Shown: in pieces, positions 6,695-7,526 of the stretch
How positions within the stretch are numbered: the stretch's first letter is position 1
Layout of the letters: every line of letters starts with the position of its first letter
NCBI GenBank assembly: GCA_028288315.1
Contig: JAQBNY010000278.1
Coordinates: forward strand, 1 to 7,526
Direction: 5' to 3'
DNA length: 7,526 bases
Origin: Mucilaginibacter sp.
GTDB lineage: Bacteria > Bacteroidota > Bacteroidia > Sphingobacteriales > Sphingobacteriaceae
The notes under the pieces: model-generated
What the model saw: the letters and a program-made list of their open reading frames with translations, nothing else
Told to the model about the DNA's origin: nothing
The model's database searches: none
Program-made: the position numbers and the translations under genes

Positions 6695-7189
6695 TCATAT
6701 ATCAATTTTCTTTACTACACTTAATTCACCGCTATTTTCCATATATATCTCACGAACATTCTTCAGGTTATTATCATTTGCTTTTAATCGCACATCACTC
6801 ATTAAATCATCATGCGTCATTAGGCATTTACGCAGGTTTCCTTCATTTACCTTACCATTTTCATATAAAATTATCTTTTCGCCTTTTAAAACTTTACCCG
6901 CGGTTTTATTATGTAAAATTACTAGTCCCAGCACTCTATGTATTAGCACAAGCGTTAAACTACCAGCTATAGTAGGCAAGAAAGGTGAAGCGCCAACAAT
7001 GGCCCTGCTTAAAACAGCTCCTAGCACAATAGTTATAGTAGTATCGAATGCTGATTTTTTACCAAAAGTTCGTTTGCCAGATATATGAATCAGAACTAAA
7101 GCTATAAGGTAAACTACAAATGCCCGTGCACTCATTTGCAGCATGGTTAAGTCCTTGCCCTCGCCAAATACTTTTATTAAGCTTTCCAT
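6695..7189 (-). CDS. DUF421 / YetF-like membrane protein
   Basis: 164 residues from ATG at 7189. Three hydrophobic segments lie at about 20-36, 49-66 and 69-93. Between and after the first two is the family's conserved block: SGKRTFGKKSAFDT (37-50) running into TITIVLGAVLSRAIVGASPF (51-70). The cytosolic C-terminal part (about 100-160) has the typical IILYENGKVNEGNLRK (106-121) and MTHDDLMSDVR (124-134) elements. This fits the short Bacteroidota form of DUF421; Bacillus YetF-type proteins are longer. The biochemical role is unknown. It is the first gene of the unit that continues with the methyltransferase and glycosidase, and a promoter is expected in 7190-7290, although I see no convincing consensus. 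Its TGA is followed immediately by the methyltransferase frame. Confidence 0.88.
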   Translation of the reverse strand: MESLIKVFGEGKDLTMLQMSARAFVVYLIALVLIHISGKRTFGKKSAFDTTITIVLGAVLSRAIVGASPFLPTIAGSLTLVLIHRVLGLVILHNKTAGKVLKGEKIILYENGKVNEGNLRKCLMTHDDLMSDVRLKANDNNLKNVREIYMENSGELSVVKKIDI

Positions 7190-7346
7190 AATGTTAATTA
7201 ATTGTTACCATTTCTATAATATTTCAAAAACGCTTATTGTTTTCCAACTAATTTAATTGTTTACCTATTTTAAAAAACAACCTTAAACATCAAAAAAAGG
7301 GCCTGGTTATTAGCCAGGCCCTTTAATCGGAAGTATTTATTAATTG
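7190..7346. other. 157-bp intergenic region
   Basis: It contains the SDR gene's terminator (7292-7324) and about 100 bp of AT-rich leader before the DUF421 gene. On the minus strand there is a TTTTTG near 7228-7233, but no clear TAnnTTTG at the right distance, so no promoter is called. No small ORF or RNA structure other than the terminator stands out. Confidence 0.6.
7292..7324 (-). terminator. Rho-independent terminator of the SDR-like gene
   Basis: A perfect 11-bp GC-rich stem (AAAGGGCCTGG at 7296-7306 with its complement at 7314-7324) has a 7-nt loop. On the minus strand it runs into seven T's (plus-strand A's at 7292-7298, three of them within the stem). It starts 22 bp after the stop of the right-edge gene and should insulate the DUF421 unit from upstream transcription. 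Confidence 0.92.
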
Positions 7347-7526
7347 TCAGTGTTCTATAGGTTTTTGCTGCTCATTAACCATATGGGCTAAAGTGGTATC
7401 TGGGGTCATGTTACCCATAGCAACTTGTACTTTGTTTTTAAAACCTGAGACCACTTTATCCTCATCAGCCATTAAGGCATCATAACCATCTTTAGCTACA
7501 TCAGCAGGGTTAGCCATTGTTTGCTT
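7347..7526 (-). CDS. C-terminal fragment of a short-chain dehydrogenase/reductase-like protein
   Basis: The last 59 codons and TGA stop of a gene whose 5' part lies beyond the right edge. The fragment contains NPADVAKDGYDALMADEDKV followed by VSGFKNKVQVAMGN and ends in QQKPIEH. This matches the C-terminal tail of classical SDR family NAD(P)-dependent oxidoreductases, in which an 'xPxxVAxxGYxAL' helix precedes a VxxGxxNK turn. The catalytic Ser-Tyr-Lys and the NAD(P)-binding glycine motif would be in the missing part, so the substrate is not inferable. The gene is closed by the strong terminator that follows and is not part of the DUF421 operon. Confidence 0.78.
   Translation of the reverse strand, partial: KQTMANPADVAKDGYDALMADEDKVVSGFKNKVQVAMGNMTPDTTLAHMVNEQQKPIEH

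Noticed and set aside
6489..7088. 199-residue plus-strand open frame
   Set aside because: It is antisense to the DUF421 and methyltransferase genes, both of which have clear family motifs. Its translation is low-complexity Ser/Leu/Phe-rich with no domain.

Overview
The window looks like chromosomal DNA of a Bacteroidota bacterium, most likely a Sphingobacteriaceae member (Mucilaginibacter or Pedobacter type). The grounds are AT-rich intergenic DNA, signal peptides ending in A|Q before outer-membrane barrels, weak Shine-Dalgarno sequences, one TTTG/TAnnTTTG-like promoter, and the protein families present. This is inference from style; no rRNA or marker gene is present. Every gene I can support is on the minus strand, so transcription runs from high to low coordinates.

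Right edge (7526 to 7292): the last 59 codons of a short-chain dehydrogenase-like protein, closed by a strong intrinsic terminator. Next (7189 to 4827) is a tight three-gene unit: a DUF421/YetF-like membrane protein, a class I SAM methyltransferase, and a secreted GH130-type glycosidase. The first two are separated only by one in-frame TGA. The methyltransferase stop overlaps the glycosidase start (ATGA), so they are probably translationally coupled. A stand-alone 183-residue exported protein of unknown function follows (4701 to 4150), with a possible promoter in an AT-rich hairpin region.

Between that gene and the next lies a 97-bp element bounded by perfect 16-bp inverted repeats (4034-4130). 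It is either a small MITE-like insertion or a pair of operator sites. It sits just upstream of the second operon (3965 to beyond position 1): an outer-membrane barrel protein; a lipoprotein of the PAP2/vanadium-dependent haloperoxidase superfamily with all active-site residues intact; a membrane protein made of two tandem DoxX-like units; and, after 80 bp, a second outer-membrane barrel protein cut by the left edge.

The second operon is the most interesting part. A cell-envelope haloperoxidase or phosphatase lipoprotein, a duplicated DoxX-type membrane protein and two barrels suggest an envelope redox or detoxification module, but no substrate can be read from the sequence. I see no CRISPR array, tRNA, rRNA, complete insertion sequence or phage gene. 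No gene-free stretch exceeds 300 bases; the longest are 3966-4149 and 7190-7346.
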